64,000 nt of DNA, taken from positions 1 to 64,000 of the forward strand of contig NZ_NISI01000020.1 of the NCBI RefSeq assembly GCF_002205845.1, in the 5' to 3' direction. Position numbers and translations under genes: made by a program. Positions 51,444-60,496 of this stretch are shown here, piece after piece (position 1 is the stretch's first letter; each line of letters opens with the position of its first letter). Source of the DNA: Roseateles puraquae. GTDB lineage: Bacteria; Pseudomonadota; Gammaproteobacteria; Burkholderiales; Burkholderiaceae_C. The notes beneath the pieces are model-generated. The model had not been told where the DNA came from and searched no databases. It was given only the letters and a program-made list of their open reading frames with translations.

Positions 51444-51461
51444 GTTCATCGACGGTTCAGC
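51444..51461 (+). promoter_or_regulatory. GTTCATC / GTTCAGC direct repeat (PhoP-box-like), ATPase promoter
   Basis: GTTCATC (51444-51450) and GTTCAGC (51455-51461) repeat with an 11-base period, 57 bases before the P-type ATPase start. The same pair in the same spacing occurs at 55809-55826. The geometry equals that of the PhoP box (GTTTA repeats, 11-base period). Confidence 0.55.
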
Positions 51462-51517
51462 CGCGCCGGCTATCCTGGGTTGCGAGCCGCATGGGCAGCG
51501 CCTGACGAACCCACCCC

Positions 51518-54055
51518 TTGACACCACGTCCTCCGAACGACGCGCAGCAGACCCCGCCGCCCGTGCAAGGCCTCACCGCGCGCGAAGCCGACGACCGGCT
51601 GCGCCGGGACGGCCCCAACGAGCTGCCGGCCGCCGGCCGCTCCGGGGCCCTGCAGTTGCTGTGGGAGGTGGTGCGCGAGCCCATGTTCCTGCTGCTGGTG
51701 GCCTGCGGCGCGCTCTACCTGGCGCTGGGCGACCGCCAGGAAGCCCTGATGCTGCTGGGCTTCGTGGGGGTCGTCATCGCGATGACCTTCGTGCAGAAAC
51801 GGCGCAGCGAGGCGGCATTGGAGGCCTTGCGCGACCTCTCCAGCCCGCGCGCCCTGGTGTTGCGCGACGGCACACCACGGCGCGTGCCCGGCACGCAGTT
51901 GGTGGTGGGCGACATGGTGCTGCTGGCCGAGGGCGACCGGGTGCCAGCCGACATCGAGCTGCTGCAAGCCAGCTACCTGACCGTCGATGAGTCGCTGCTG
52001 ACCGGCGAATCCCTCCCCGTGCTGAAGCAGGCGCGCGACCCGGCCGATCGCACGCCGGCCTTGGCGCAACAACTGTGCTTCTCGGGCTCGCTGGTGACCC
52101 AGGGCACCGCCCAGGGCCGGGTGGTCGCCACCGGGACGCGCAGCGCGCTGGGGCGCATCGGTGCCTCGCTGGGCGCCATCGCGCTCGACGACACGCCTCT
52201 GCAACGCGAGACGGCCCGGGTTGTGCGCCGGGTGGCACTGGCGGGCGCGTCGATCGCATTGATCCTGGCCGTGGGCTGGGCCGTGAGCCGAGGTGACTGG
52301 CTCAGCGGCTTGCTGGCCGGGTTGACGCTGGCCATGGCCATCCTGCCGGAAGAGTTGCCAGTCGTGCTGACGATCTTCCTGGGCCTGGGCGCCTGGCGGC
52401 TGTCGCAGCAGCAGGTGCTGACGCGCCGCATCCCCGCCGTCGAGCTGCTGGGCGCCACCACGGTGCTGTGCGTGGACAAGACCGGCACACTCACGCGCAA
52501 CCAGATGGTCGTGCGCTGGCTCTGGGTCGACGGCCAGCGCTTCGAGCTGACCGGCCAGGACGTCGCGACCATGGGGCACGAGTTCCACCCGGTGCTGGAG
52601 TACGCGGTGCTGTCCAGCCACCGCCGTGCCTTCGACCCGATGGAGGCGGCGATTGCCAGCGCAGGCGAGCACTGGCTGAAGGGCTCCGAGCATCTGCACG
52701 CTGACTGGCGGCTGGTGTCGGACTACCCGCTGTCCCGGGAGCTGCTGGCCATGTCGCGAGTCTGGCAGTCACCCGACCAGCGCGCCTGGGTGGTGGCAGC
52801 CAAAGGCGCCCCCGAGGCCGTCGTTGACCTGTGCCATCTGCCACCCGCCGAGCGCGCGCGCGTGGCCCAGGAGGTGGCTGCGCTGGCCGCAAGGGGGCTG
52901 CGCGTGCTGGGCGTGGCACGCGCCGCGTTCGCAGCGGGTGAGCTGCCGCCGCTCCAGCACGACTTCGAGTTCGAGTTCGTCGGCCTGGTGGCTCTCGAAG
53001 ACCCGGTGCGCGACGACGTCCCCGCCGCAATCGCGGAATGCCGCGCGGCGGGCATCCGCGTGGCGATGATCACGGGAGACCATCCGGCCACGGCACTGGC
53101 GATTGCTCGCCAGGCGGGGCTGGACGTTGCGGGCGGCCCGCTGACTGGCGCTGAGCTCGATGAGCTGGACGACGATGCCCTCGCCGCACGGTTGAGCCGA
53201 ACGCAGGTGTTCTGCCGGGTACGACCCGAGCAGAAGCTGCGGCTGGTGCAGGCCCTGCGCGCCCGTGGCGACGTGGTGGCGATGACCGGCGACGGCGTGA
53301 ACGACGCCCCGGCCCTCAAGGCCGCCCACATCGGCGTGGCCATGGGCGGCCGCGGCACCGATGTCGCCCGAGAGGCCGCCGACCTGGTACTGCTGAACGA
53401 CGAGTTCAGTGCGCTGGTCACCACCATCCGCTACGGCCGGCGGGTGTTCGCCAACCTGCGCAAGGCCATGGCCTTCGTGCTGGCGGCCCACCTGCCCATC
53501 ATCGGCCTTGCGCTGGCGCCGCTGCTGCTGGGCTGGCCGCTGATCCTGATGCCGGCTCATATCCTGTTCCTGCAACTGGTCATCGACCCCGCCTGCTCCA
53601 TCGTCTTCGAGGCCGAGCCGCTGGAGGCGGGTGCCATGCGCGCGCCTCCCCGCCGGCCGGATGCGCGGCTGTTCGACACCGCCTTGCTGCGCCTGGGCTT
53701 GCTGCAGGGCGCAGGGCTGCTCGCGGCGGTGCTGGCGGGCTACCTGCAGGCCGGGGGCGCTGACGCCGGTCGCACGCTCGCCTTTGCCGTGCTGGTGTTG
53801 GGGAACCTGGGCCTGATCCAGGCCAACCGGTCATGGGCTCGCCGGGGTGAAGCAAAGCGCACGGTGAACCAGGCTTTCCGCTGGATCTCACTCGGCGCGG
53901 CGGCCCTGCTGGCACTGGCCGTCGGCGTGCCGGCCGTGGCCGGGCTCTTCAAGTTCACGCCGCTGACGCCGGCCGGCCTGGGCCTGGCCGCACTGCTGGC
54001 TGTGCTGAGCTGGGCCTGGTGTCGGGCCGTGGTGGGCTGGCAGCGAGCCGGGTGA
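51518..54055 (+). CDS. P2-type cation-translocating ATPase
   Basis: 845 residues, inner-membrane ion pump. LTGES (161-165) is the actuator motif, PEELP (277-281) lies in helix M4, DKTGTLT begins with the phosphorylated D320, and MTGDGVNDAPALKAAHIGVAMG closes the P domain. No CPC motif, so it is not a heavy-metal P1B pump; PEELP and the overall layout suit a Ca/Mg/Mn-type P2 ATPase. The start is TTG 51518, as no ATG precedes the actuator domain. The PhoP-box-like repeat upstream and the PhoPQ-like genes 2 kb away suggest divalent-cation control, like mgtA in enterobacteria. Confidence 0.88.
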   Translation: MTPRPPNDAQQTPPPVQGLTAREADDRLRRDGPNELPAAGRSGALQLLWEVVREPMFLLLVACGALYLALGDRQEALMLLGFVGVVIAMTFVQKRRSEAALEALRDLSSPRALVLRDGTPRRVPGTQLVVGDMVLLAEGDRVPADIELLQASYLTVDESLLTGESLPVLKQARDPADRTPALAQQLCFSGSLVTQGTAQGRVVATGTRSALGRIGASLGAIALDDTPLQRETARVVRRVALAGASIALILAVGWAVSRGDWLSGLLAGLTLAMAILPEELPVVLTIFLGLGAWRLSQQQVLTRRIPAVELLGATTVLCVDKTGTLTRNQMVVRWLWVDGQRFELTGQDVATMGHEFHPVLEYAVLSSHRRAFDPMEAAIASAGEHWLKGSEHLHADWRLVSDYPLSRELLAMSRVWQSPDQRAWVVAAKGAPEAVVDLCHLPPAERARVAQEVAALAARGLRVLGVARAAFAAGELPPLQHDFEFEFVGLVALEDPVRDDVPAAIAECRAAGIRVAMITGDHPATALAIARQAGLDVAGGPLTGAELDELDDDALAARLSRTQVFCRVRPEQKLRLVQALRARGDVVAMTGDGVNDAPALKAAHIGVAMGGRGTDVAREAADLVLLNDEFSALVTTIRYGRRVFANLRKAMAFVLAAHLPIIGLALAPLLLGWPLILMPAHILFLQLVIDPACSIVFEAEPLEAGAMRAPPRRPDARLFDTALLRLGLLQGAGLLAAVLAGYLQAGGADAGRTLAFAVLVLGNLGLIQANRSWARRGEAKRTVNQAFRWISLGAAALLALAVGVPAVAGLFKFTPLTPAGLGLAALLAVLSWAWCRAVVGWQRAG

Positions 54056-54057
54056 GG

Positions 54058-54798
54058 TCAGTCGTCATCGGCAGGGTGCCCGCCGTGGTGCCCGCCACGC
54101 GACGCGCCCGCCACGTCTATCGCGGGCTGCGCCAGCTGTGTGCCAACAAAGCCCAGCCAGGCCACCACCACCAGCAGAGCCAGCCAGCGTCGGTTCGCCT
54201 TGATGACATCCGCGCCCGCGCCGGGCATGCGCCCGGTCAGCATCGGGCCCGCCAAGTTGCGGCCACGCATCAGGGAGCCCAGCAGGATCAAGGCCAGGTG
54301 AGCCAGCACGAGCCCCAGCGCCGCATTGGCCAACGCCTCGTGAACCTCTTCAAAAACCTCTGCCAGACCGAACACCTCCGCATACCCGGCATAGCCCGAG
54401 AGCACCAGCGGCGCGGCCATCGCCAGCAGCAACCCCATGGCCAGTCCCATGGCCAGCGTCGCCGTGCGTGAAGCGTCGAGATGCCCCGCGCGGGCCTGGC
54501 GCAGCCACTCGCCCAGGCCTGCCGCGCGATGCCACAGCAGGCTCAGCCGTGCCGGCCGCGGCCCGAGCAGCCCGTAGGCGAGGCGGAACACCAGCAACCC
54601 GCCGAAGGCATAGCCCAGCGTCACGTGCACGCTTCGCCAGCGCTCCGACTCGGCGGTGAGCCACGCCCCCGCGAAGCTGAGGGCAAAAAGCCAATGAAAG
54701 GCGCGCATCGGGGCATCGATCACCAGGCGGCCGCGTCGCGACAGCCCGGCGTCTGCGCGAGGGTTGGGGGAGGCCGATGGGGTGGAGGTCGTGTTCAT
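54058..54798 (-). CDS. Cytochrome b561-type membrane protein
   Basis: 246 residues from ATG 54796-54798. After a Ser/Pro-rich N-tail come four or five membrane helices carrying the haem-ligand histidines (RAFHWLFALSFAGAW, SVHVTLGYAFGG, EVHEALANAALGLVLAHLAL). The C-terminus is His-rich (GGHHGGH). Such b-type cytochromes pass electrons from the membrane quinol pool to periplasmic c-type partners. It is the last gene of a leftward module with two cytochromes c, convergent with the P-type ATPase gene at a distance of two bases. Confidence 0.88.
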   Translation of the reverse strand: MNTTSTPSASPNPRADAGLSRRGRLVIDAPMRAFHWLFALSFAGAWLTAESERWRSVHVTLGYAFGGLLVFRLAYGLLGPRPARLSLLWHRAAGLGEWLRQARAGHLDASRTATLAMGLAMGLLLAMAAPLVLSGYAGYAEVFGLAEVFEEVHEALANAALGLVLAHLALILLGSLMRGRNLAGPMLTGRMPGAGADVIKANRRWLALLVVVAWLGFVGTQLAQPAIDVAGASRGGHHGGHPADDD

Positions 54799-54818
54799 GG
54801 GGGTTCTCAGGTCGTGAG

Positions 54819-55331
54819 TCAGTCGTTCCAGGCCGCCCGCTGGCGCGCGCTGAGGCCCTCGGGCATGCGCAGCGCGTGTTCGCTGTAGCGCCCTTGGTCG
54901 GCGCCGGTGTGGCAGGCCATGCACTGGGCCGGCGAGCGCACGCTGGGGAGCCGCCAGGTCTCGGGCTCGATGTGCCGGTGCTTGCGCACAAAGCGGGCGG
55001 TGCGGGTGATGCGGTCCTCGGGCACGGGTGCCAACGCCGGCCGGCGATCGGCGTTCTGCTGGAGCCACCGGCTGAGCTGCTCGACATCCCGGGCATCCAG
55101 AGACGCATCGGTGCCGAAATGCCGGTCCAGGCCGCCCATCAATCGCGCCCACGATGCCGCAGGCAGCAGGCCAGGCGAATAGGCCACATGGCAGGCTGCG
55201 CATTCCTTCGCATAGGCCGCCGGCCAGGCCAGCCGGCGCGGGCCGTCCTGATCGTCAGCGCGGGCGACCAGGGCCCAGGGCAGCAGGCAGGCCGCCAACG
55301 CGGCCCGGGTGTAAGCGGTGAACAGGGGCAT
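54819..55331 (-). CDS. Diheme cytochrome c
   Basis: 170 residues from ATG 55329-55331. Sec signal MPLFTAYTRAALAACLLPWA. Haem sites are CAACH (about residues 42-46) and CMACH near the C-terminus. The order AKECAACHVAYSPGLLPAASW and then PSVRSPAQCMACHTGADQG matches the diheme cytochrome c that commonly accompanies DUF1924 and cytochrome b genes. It would take electrons from the b561 protein. It lies 20 bases from the next gene and 14 bases after DUF1924. Confidence 0.87.
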   Translation of the reverse strand: MPLFTAYTRAALAACLLPWALVARADDQDGPRRLAWPAAYAKECAACHVAYSPGLLPAASWARLMGGLDRHFGTDASLDARDVEQLSRWLQQNADRRPALAPVPEDRITRTARFVRKHRHIEPETWRLPSVRSPAQCMACHTGADQGRYSEHALRMPEGLSARQRAAWND

Positions 55332-55345
55332 GGCCGTCTCCGGGG

Positions 55346-55741
55346 TCAGCGCAGCGTCTGCAGCCAGGCCAATACATCCGCCTTCTCGGCGGCGGAGCAT
55401 TCGCGCCCGGTCACGTCCTTGCAGTTGCGGCGGAACCACTTCTCCACGCGCCGCTCATCGGTGAAGGCCTGGGGATTGAAGGCCGGAGCCAGCGGGTCCA
55501 GCGGTTTGCCGGTCACCACATGCCGGCCAGCGACAGTCGGCATCGCGCCGTGGCAGGAAGCGCATGACCATTCCCCGCCGTGACGCTGCGTGAAGAACAG
55601 GCGCCCGCGTTCCGGCTGGGCCGGCGTGCCGGCGGCGGCGTCGTAGGTGCGTTGCAGCTGAGCGGGCGTTGTGGCCTGGGCCTGAACGGCGGGCGCCACA
55701 GCCAGCAGCAGCATCAGGCGCCAGGAGGTCGGCATGCACAT
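55346..55741 (-). CDS. DUF1924 monoheme cytochrome c
   Basis: 131 residues with a signal (MCMPTSWRLMLLLAVAPAVQ) and one haem site CASCH (GEWSCASCHGAMP). RGRLFFTQRHGG before it and the ending RRNCKDVTGRECSAAEKADVLAW fit DUF1924 proteins. It is the first gene of the leftward cytochrome module, and its promoter region is shared with the PepSY/PhoP operon and contains repeat boxes in both directions. ATG 55739-55741 was taken; ATG 55733-55735 is also possible. Confidence 0.85.
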   Translation of the reverse strand: MCMPTSWRLMLLLAVAPAVQAQATTPAQLQRTYDAAAGTPAQPERGRLFFTQRHGGEWSCASCHGAMPTVAGRHVVTGKPLDPLAPAFNPQAFTDERRVEKWFRRNCKDVTGRECSAAEKADVLAWLQTLR

Positions 55742-55787
55742 GGGAGGTGTCCTTGTTCGTGGTGGTGCCATGATCGACAAGCGCCCT

Positions 55788-55803
55788 TGAACGGCGCCTG
55801 AAC
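55788..55803 (-). promoter_or_regulatory. GTTCA direct repeat facing the cytochrome module
   Basis: On the minus strand two GTTCA units (plus-strand TGAAC at 55788-55792 and 55799-55803) repeat with an 11-base period, about 47 bases before the DUF1924 start. It mirrors the plus-strand box five bases away. Confidence 0.45.
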
Positions 55804-55808
55804 CGGTT

Positions 55809-55826
55809 GTTCATCCACCGTTCAGC
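55809..55826 (+). promoter_or_regulatory. GTTCATC / GTTCAGC direct repeat facing the PepSY-PhoP operon
   Basis: GTTCATC (55809-55815) and GTTCAGC (55820-55826) with an 11-base period, identical in both half-sites to the box at 51444-51461. It lies 23 bases before the PepSY gene start. Confidence 0.55.
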
Positions 55827-55848
55827 TCCGCGCATCGACACTGCAGCC

Positions 55849-56211
55849 ATGAAGCGCCTTCTTCGGCCTGCCTTGCTGTGCCTCGCCGCCCTCGGGCTGG
55901 CGGCGGGTGTCTTGTTGCCTGCCGGTGCGGATGAGCGCCGCGACCACGACCGCGCCCGCGCGGCCATGAAGGCCGGCGAGGCACTGCCGCTGCAGGACGT
56001 GCTCGAGAAGGTGCAGCGCAACTACCCCGGCGAGGTGCTGGAGGTGGAACTGGAGCGCGAGGACGGCCGCTGGGTGTACGAACTCAAACTGCTGCAGCCG
56101 GGTGGCCGCCTGCTGAAGCTGGACGTGGACGCCCGTACCGCCGTCGTGCTGCGCACTCGCCCGCGCCCTGCCCTGCCGGCCTCGGCCCCGCCAGCGGAGC
56201 GTCGCCCATGA
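55849..56211 (+). CDS. Exported PepSY-domain protein
   Basis: 120 residues. Sec signal MKRLLRPALLCLAALGLAAG. The mature part is one PepSY domain (ALPLQDVLEKVQRNYPGEVL, then LEREDGRWVYELKLLQPGGR, ending LKLDVDARTAVVL). Such proteins are often the first gene of PhoPQ-like operons in beta- and gammaproteobacteria and are thought to modulate the sensor kinase or an envelope protease. Its stop overlaps the response regulator start (ATGA). Confidence 0.85.
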   Translation: MKRLLRPALLCLAALGLAAGVLLPAGADERRDHDRARAAMKAGEALPLQDVLEKVQRNYPGEVLEVELEREDGRWVYELKLLQPGGRLLKLDVDARTAVVLRTRPRPALPASAPPAERRP

Positions 56212-56870
56212 GGCTGCTGCTGGTGGAGGACGACCCGGTGCTGCGAGGCCAGTTGCACCAGATGCTGCTGCAAGCCGGCTACGCGGTGGACGAGGCCGCT
56301 GATGGCGAATCGGCCCTGCACCTCGGCACGACCGAACCCTATGACGCCGTCGTGCTGGACCTGGGCCTGCCCCGGCTGGACGGTCTCACCGTGCTGCAGC
56401 GCTGGCGCAGCCGGGGGCTGACGGTGCCGGTGCTCATCCTGACCGCACGGGACGGCTGGCACGAGAAGGTCGCCGGCATCGACGCTGGCGCCGACGACTA
56501 CCTGGCCAAGCCCTTCCACACCGAGGAACTGCTCGCCCGGCTGCGCGCGCTGGTGCGCCGCTCGCATGGGCTGGCCTCCCCGCTGCTGCAGCGCGGCGAC
56601 ATCACGCTGGACACCCGCACCGGCACCGTCACCCAGCAAGGCGTGACCGTGAGCCTCACCGCGCAGGAGTACCGGCTGCTGGCCTATCTGATGCACCGCG
56701 CCGGCGAGGTGGTGTCGCGCAGCGAGCTGGTGGAGCACCTCTATGCGCAAGACTTCGACCGCGACAGCAACACCGTGGAGGTGTTCGTCGGGCGGCTTCG
56801 GCGCAAGCTCGGTGCCGACCTCATCGAGACCCAGCGCGGCATGGGCTACCGGCTCGTCCCGGCGCCGTGA
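56208..56870 (+). CDS. PhoP-like response regulator (OmpR family)
   Basis: 220 residues. Receiver with phospho-acceptor D51 and K101 (AGADDYLAKPF), then a winged-helix DNA-binding domain (VEVFVGRLRRKLGADLIETQ). The segment LVLTAR-type LILTARDGWHEKVAGIDAGAD and ALVRRSHGLASPLL closely resemble PhoP of enterobacteria (RRNSGLAS). It probably binds the GTTCA repeats at 51444, 55788 and 55809. Overlaps both neighbours by a few bases, so the three genes are coupled. Confidence 0.9.
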   Translation: MRLLLVEDDPVLRGQLHQMLLQAGYAVDEAADGESALHLGTTEPYDAVVLDLGLPRLDGLTVLQRWRSRGLTVPVLILTARDGWHEKVAGIDAGADDYLAKPFHTEELLARLRALVRRSHGLASPLLQRGDITLDTRTGTVTQQGVTVSLTAQEYRLLAYLMHRAGEVVSRSELVEHLYAQDFDRDSNTVEVFVGRLRRKLGADLIETQRGMGYRLVPAP

Positions 56871-58267
56871 TGTTGGTGGACCGCATCTGCAGGGGGCTGC
56901 CCCAGCTGTCGCTGCGCTATCGCCTGCTGCTCGCCACGCTGCTCACGGCGGGCCTGGCGCTGGTGGCGTTGGGCCTGCTGCTGTCGGCGCTGTTCCGTGA
57001 CCATGCGCGCCAGCAGTTCGTCGAGCGCCTGACCGCAGACCTCGACCAGGTGATCGCCCGGCTCGAAGTGGACGCGCAGGGCCGGCCCACACTGGACGCA
57101 GCGCGGCTTTCCGACCCGCGCTGGACACGGCCGCATTCCGGCCTGTATTGGCAGGTCGACGGCGCGGGCGCCAACGGCACGCCGGGCCTGCTGCGGTCCC
57201 GCTCGCTGTGGGACGACGCCCTGACGGCGCCTCGCGATGCCCCGCGCCCCGGCGAACTGCATGTGCACGAGGTGCTGAACCACGGCCGCGAGCCGCTGCT
57301 GCTGATCGAGCGCGGCGTGCAAGCCGATGGCGCCGCCGCACCCTGGCGTGTGATGGTGGCGGCCACGACGGTCCCGCTGGAGGCGGGCGCCGCCCGCTTT
57401 GACAGCGCGCTGGCGGGCTCGCTGGCGCTGCTGTTGCTGCTGCTCGCCATCGGCGCGGTGCTGCAGGTCGCGCTCGGCCTGAAACCCCTGGGCCACCTGC
57501 GCGAGGCGCTGGCCGACCTGCGGGATGGCCGCACCCAGCGCCTGGCCGGACGCTACCCCAGCGAGGTGCAGCCGCTGGTCGACGACCTCAACGGCGTGCT
57601 CGACCGCCAGGCCGCAACCCTGGAACGTGCACGCGCCCAAGCCGGCAACCTGGCGCATGCGCTGAAGACGCCCCTGACCATCCTCGCCCAGGGCGCCAGC
57701 CAGGCCAGGTCTGACGGCGCTGTGCACGCCAAGTTGCCCGACCTCGTGCACGACCAGGTCCAGGTCGCCCGGCGCCACGTCGACTGGCACCTCGCCCGCG
57801 CCCGCGCCGCGGCGGCCCAGGCCACGGTCGGCCTGAGGACGCCCCTGCAACCGGTGGCTGACGCACTGCTGCGCGTGATGACGAAGATCCACGCCGGCAA
57901 GCACCTCGCCATGCGCGGTGACATCGACCCGCGCCTGGCCTTTGCCGGCGAGTCCCAAGACCTGCAGGAGATGCTCGGCAACCTGCTCGACAACGCCTGC
58001 AAGGCGGCACGCGCGCAGGTGGTGATCAGTGCCATGCAGAACGACCGGCACCTGCGCGTGACCGTCGACGACGACGGCCCGGGCATCGCGCCCGCCCAGA
58101 TGACCGAGGCGCTCAAGCGCGGCAGCCGGCTGGACGAATCCACGCCGGGCAGCGGCCTCGGGCTGGCCATCGTGCAGGAGCTGGCAGGCCTGTACGGCGG
58201 CTCGGTCGCACTCGGCACCAGCCCGCTGGGTGGGCTGCTGGTGGTGCTGACGCTGCCGGCGGGTTAG
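56870..58267 (+). CDS. PhoQ-like sensor histidine kinase
   Basis: 465 residues. TM1 at about 19-42, a periplasmic sensor of about 138 residues, TM2 at about 181-203, a HAMP-like linker, the phospho-acceptor H263 in NLAHALKTPLT (the PhoQ-type H-x-L-K-T-P box), and a HATPase with DNACKAA and DDDGPGI. The start is ATG 56870 (TGATG with the regulator stop); GTG 56867 is an alternative. Its end overlaps by four bases with the convergent kinase gene. It likely senses divalent cations or envelope stress, by analogy only. Confidence 0.88.
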   Translation: MLVDRICRGLPQLSLRYRLLLATLLTAGLALVALGLLLSALFRDHARQQFVERLTADLDQVIARLEVDAQGRPTLDAARLSDPRWTRPHSGLYWQVDGAGANGTPGLLRSRSLWDDALTAPRDAPRPGELHVHEVLNHGREPLLLIERGVQADGAAAPWRVMVAATTVPLEAGAARFDSALAGSLALLLLLLAIGAVLQVALGLKPLGHLREALADLRDGRTQRLAGRYPSEVQPLVDDLNGVLDRQAATLERARAQAGNLAHALKTPLTILAQGASQARSDGAVHAKLPDLVHDQVQVARRHVDWHLARARAAAAQATVGLRTPLQPVADALLRVMTKIHAGKHLAMRGDIDPRLAFAGESQDLQEMLGNLLDNACKAARAQVVISAMQNDRHLRVTVDDDGPGIAPAQMTEALKRGSRLDESTPGSGLGLAIVQELAGLYGGSVALGTSPLGGLLVVLTLPAG

Positions 58268-59700
58268 GTGGGGTCGGGGCCCGCTTCAACCGGCCACTTC
58301 AACACGAACTCGATGCGTCCGCCTGGGCCGCTTCGCACCTCGGCACGACCACCGTGCAGGCTCAGGATGGCACGCACCAGCGCCAGGCCCAGGCCGCTGC
58401 CGCCGGCGCTGCCATCGCGCGAGGCGTCGGCGCGGTAGAAGCGGTCGAAGAGGCGCGGCAGCACCTCGGCCGGCACCGGCTCACCTTCGTTGGCGACGGT
58501 CAGCACCGTCAGCGCACCGGAGGCGCCCGGCTCGGTGGCGGCCGACAGCGTGATCTCGCTGCCCGGACGGGCGTGCCGCACCGCATTGGCCACGAGGTTG
58601 GCCAGCGCGCGGCGCAGCATGGCGGGCTCCGCCCACAGCGGCGCGTCGCCCTCGCAGCGCAGGCGCAATGCGCGCTCCTCGGCCAGGTCGGCGAAGTAGT
58701 CGGCCTGCCGGGCCAGCTCGGCTGCGGCAGACAGCGGCTGGCGTTGCAGGTGGCCGCTCAAGGCCTCGTGCTCGCTGCGTGCCAGGAAGAGCAGGCTGTC
58801 GACCATGCGGTTGAGCCGATCCAGCTCCTGCAGCTGCACCTCCAGAAGCTGCGCATACGCGGCCGGCTCGCGCGCGCGGCTGAGGGCGACCTGCGTCTGG
58901 CCGGTCAGCGTGGCCAGCGGCGTGCGCAGCTCGTGGGCCAGGTCGGCCGAGAACTGGTGGAGCTGGGCATAGCCCTGCTCCAGCCGCGCCAGCATGGTGT
59001 TGACGCCGTCCACCAGCGGGCGCACCTCGCCGGGCACGTCGGCCACGGCGAGCCGTTGCGACAGGCTCTGCGGCCCGATGGCTGCCGCCTGCTCCCGCAG
59101 CCGGCGCAGCGGCGCGAGGCCCCGCCACACCAAGGCCAGCGCCAGCGCGGCCGCCACGCCGCCCGCGGCCAGGCTGCTGCCGGCAATGCGCCAGCGGTAC
59201 TCGGCCAGCAACGCGCGGCGCTCGGGGTAGAGCCGCGCCAGCCGGATCTCCACATGCTGCGCCCCCAGCAGGCCCCAAGCGTTCAGCCCCGCGGCAGGCA
59301 CGCCGGCCGGCGTGGTCCAGTGGCTGAGGTCTTCCAGGCGGGGCTCCTGCGGCACCGGCAGCGGCGGCGTCTGCAGCAGCGGCAGGCCGGGCGGGTTGAT
59401 GGCCAGCAGCACCTGGCTGCCGCCCGCCGCATCGGTGCGGATCTCGATCAGCGCATTGCTCTCGCCGCTCATGGTGTCGCGCAGGTAGTCGGCCTGCGAG
59501 CGCAGCAGCTCGGGCGTGCCGCTGTGGCCGAGCAGCTGGCGCAGCTGCCGCAGCTTGCCGAGCAGCTGCACATCGTCACGGCGCAGCAGCTGCTGCTCGA
59601 ACGAGCGGTACAGCGTCGCCCCCAGCAGCGCGCTGGCCAGCGCCGCCACCAGTGCGACCGACACCCCGAGCCGCCAGCCCAGCGAGGCGGGCCGGCTCAT
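58264..59700 (-). CDS. Sensor histidine kinase, HprS/CusS-like
   Basis: 478 residues. TM1 at about 9-31, a periplasmic domain to about residue 172, TM2 at about 174-193, HAMP, phospho-acceptor H256 in [15 protein letters not shown], and a HATPase with ANAVRHA and [10 protein letters not shown] (the FDRFYRaD motif of the heavy-metal sensor group). Start ATG 59698-59700 overlaps the regulator stop (ATGA). With HbpS- and HIUase-like genes divergent from it, the locus resembles E. coli hprRS-hiuH, which answers to oxidants and copper. Confidence 0.88.
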   Translation of the reverse strand: MSRPASLGWRLGVSVALVAALASALLGATLYRSFEQQLLRRDDVQLLGKLRQLRQLLGHSGTPELLRSQADYLRDTMSGESNALIEIRTDAAGGSQVLLAINPPGLPLLQTPPLPVPQEPRLEDLSHWTTPAGVPAAGLNAWGLLGAQHVEIRLARLYPERRALLAEYRWRIAGSSLAAGGVAAALALALVWRGLAPLRRLREQAAAIGPQSLSQRLAVADVPGEVRPLVDGVNTMLARLEQGYAQLHQFSADLAHELRTPLATLTGQTQVALSRAREPAAYAQLLEVQLQELDRLNRMVDSLLFLARSEHEALSGHLQRQPLSAAAELARQADYFADLAEERALRLRCEGDAPLWAEPAMLRRALANLVANAVRHARPGSEITLSAATEPGASGALTVLTVANEGEPVPAEVLPRLFDRFYRADASRDGSAGGSGLGLALVRAILSLHGGRAEVRSGPGGRIEFVLKWPVEAGPDPT

Positions 59701-60377
59701 GGCCGCAGCTCGCACACATAGCCCATGCCGCGCACCGCGTGGATGAGGCGGCCAGGCACGGGGTCGTTGATGCGCAGGCGCAGGCGGCGGATGGCCACGT
59801 CCACCACGTTGGTGTCGCTGTCGAAGTTCATGTCCCAGACATGGGAGGCGATCTCGCTGCGCGACAGCACCTCACCCTGGCGGCGCATCAGCAGGTGCAG
59901 CAGGTTGAACTCGCGGGCGCTGAGCGTGAGGCGCTGGCCGGCCCGCGTGGCGGTGCGGGCGGGCACGTTCAGGCGCAGGTCGTCGAGCGTGAGCACATCG
60001 TCCTCGCGCGGCGGGCCGCGGCGCAGCAGGGTGCGCACGCGCGCCAGCAGCTCCGCGAAGGCAAAGGGCTTCACGAGGTAGTCGTCCGCGCCGAGTTCCA
60101 GCCCGTGCACCCGGTCGGCCAGCGCGTCGCGCGCACTCAGGAAGAGCACCGGCACCTGCCGGCCCACGCCGGTCTGCCGCAGCCGGCGCAGCACCGTCCA
60201 GCCGTCCAGGCCGGGCAGCATCACGTCCAGCACGACGAGGTCGTAGGCCTGCTCCGCGGCCAGGTGCAGGCCGGTGTGGCCGTCGCGCGCCACGTCCACC
60301 ACGAAGCCGGCCTCGGTCAGGCCCTGCTTCAGGTAGTCGCCCGCGCGGGCTTCGTCCTCCACCACCAGGATGCGCAC
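59697..60377 (-). CDS. HprR/CusR-like response regulator (OmpR family)
   Basis: 226 residues, starting at GTG 60375-60377. Receiver D51 in [15 protein letters not shown], lysine in [24 protein letters not shown]. The winged helix ([16 protein letters not shown], ending [14 protein letters not shown]) is typical of the CusR/IrlR/HprR branch. It probably acts on the dyad in the 119-base divergent region at 60378-60496. Confidence 0.9.
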   Translation of the reverse strand: MRILVVEDEARAGDYLKQGLTEAGFVVDVARDGHTGLHLAAEQAYDLVVLDVMLPGLDGWTVLRRLRQTGVGRQVPVLFLSARDALADRVHGLELGADDYLVKPFAFAELLARVRTLLRRGPPREDDVLTLDDLRLNVPARTATRAGQRLTLSAREFNLLHLLMRRQGEVLSRSEIASHVWDMNFDSDTNVVDVAIRRLRLRINDPVPGRLIHAVRGMGYVCELRP

Positions 60378-60431
60378 ACCGGTCTCCTCATCAAGGGCAA
60401 GGCCGCAAGCATGCCGCAGCGGCCCAAGGCA

Positions 60432-60455
60432 TTCGATGGCAAAGATGTCATCGAA
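60432..60455. promoter_or_regulatory. Dyad TTCGATG-N10-CATCGAA in the divergent promoter
   Basis: TTCGATG (60432-60438) and CATCGAA (60449-60455) are perfect 7-base reverse complements. They sit between the response-regulator gene (start 60377) and the haem-binding-type gene (start 60497). Overlapping its right arm, GTCATC (60447) and GTCAGC (60458) recur with an 11-base period, a degenerate form of the GTTCA boxes. Confidence 0.5.
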
Positions 60456-60496
60456 CGGTCAGCGTGCGGGCAGCGGCTGGTTTCTAGAGTGCCGGC

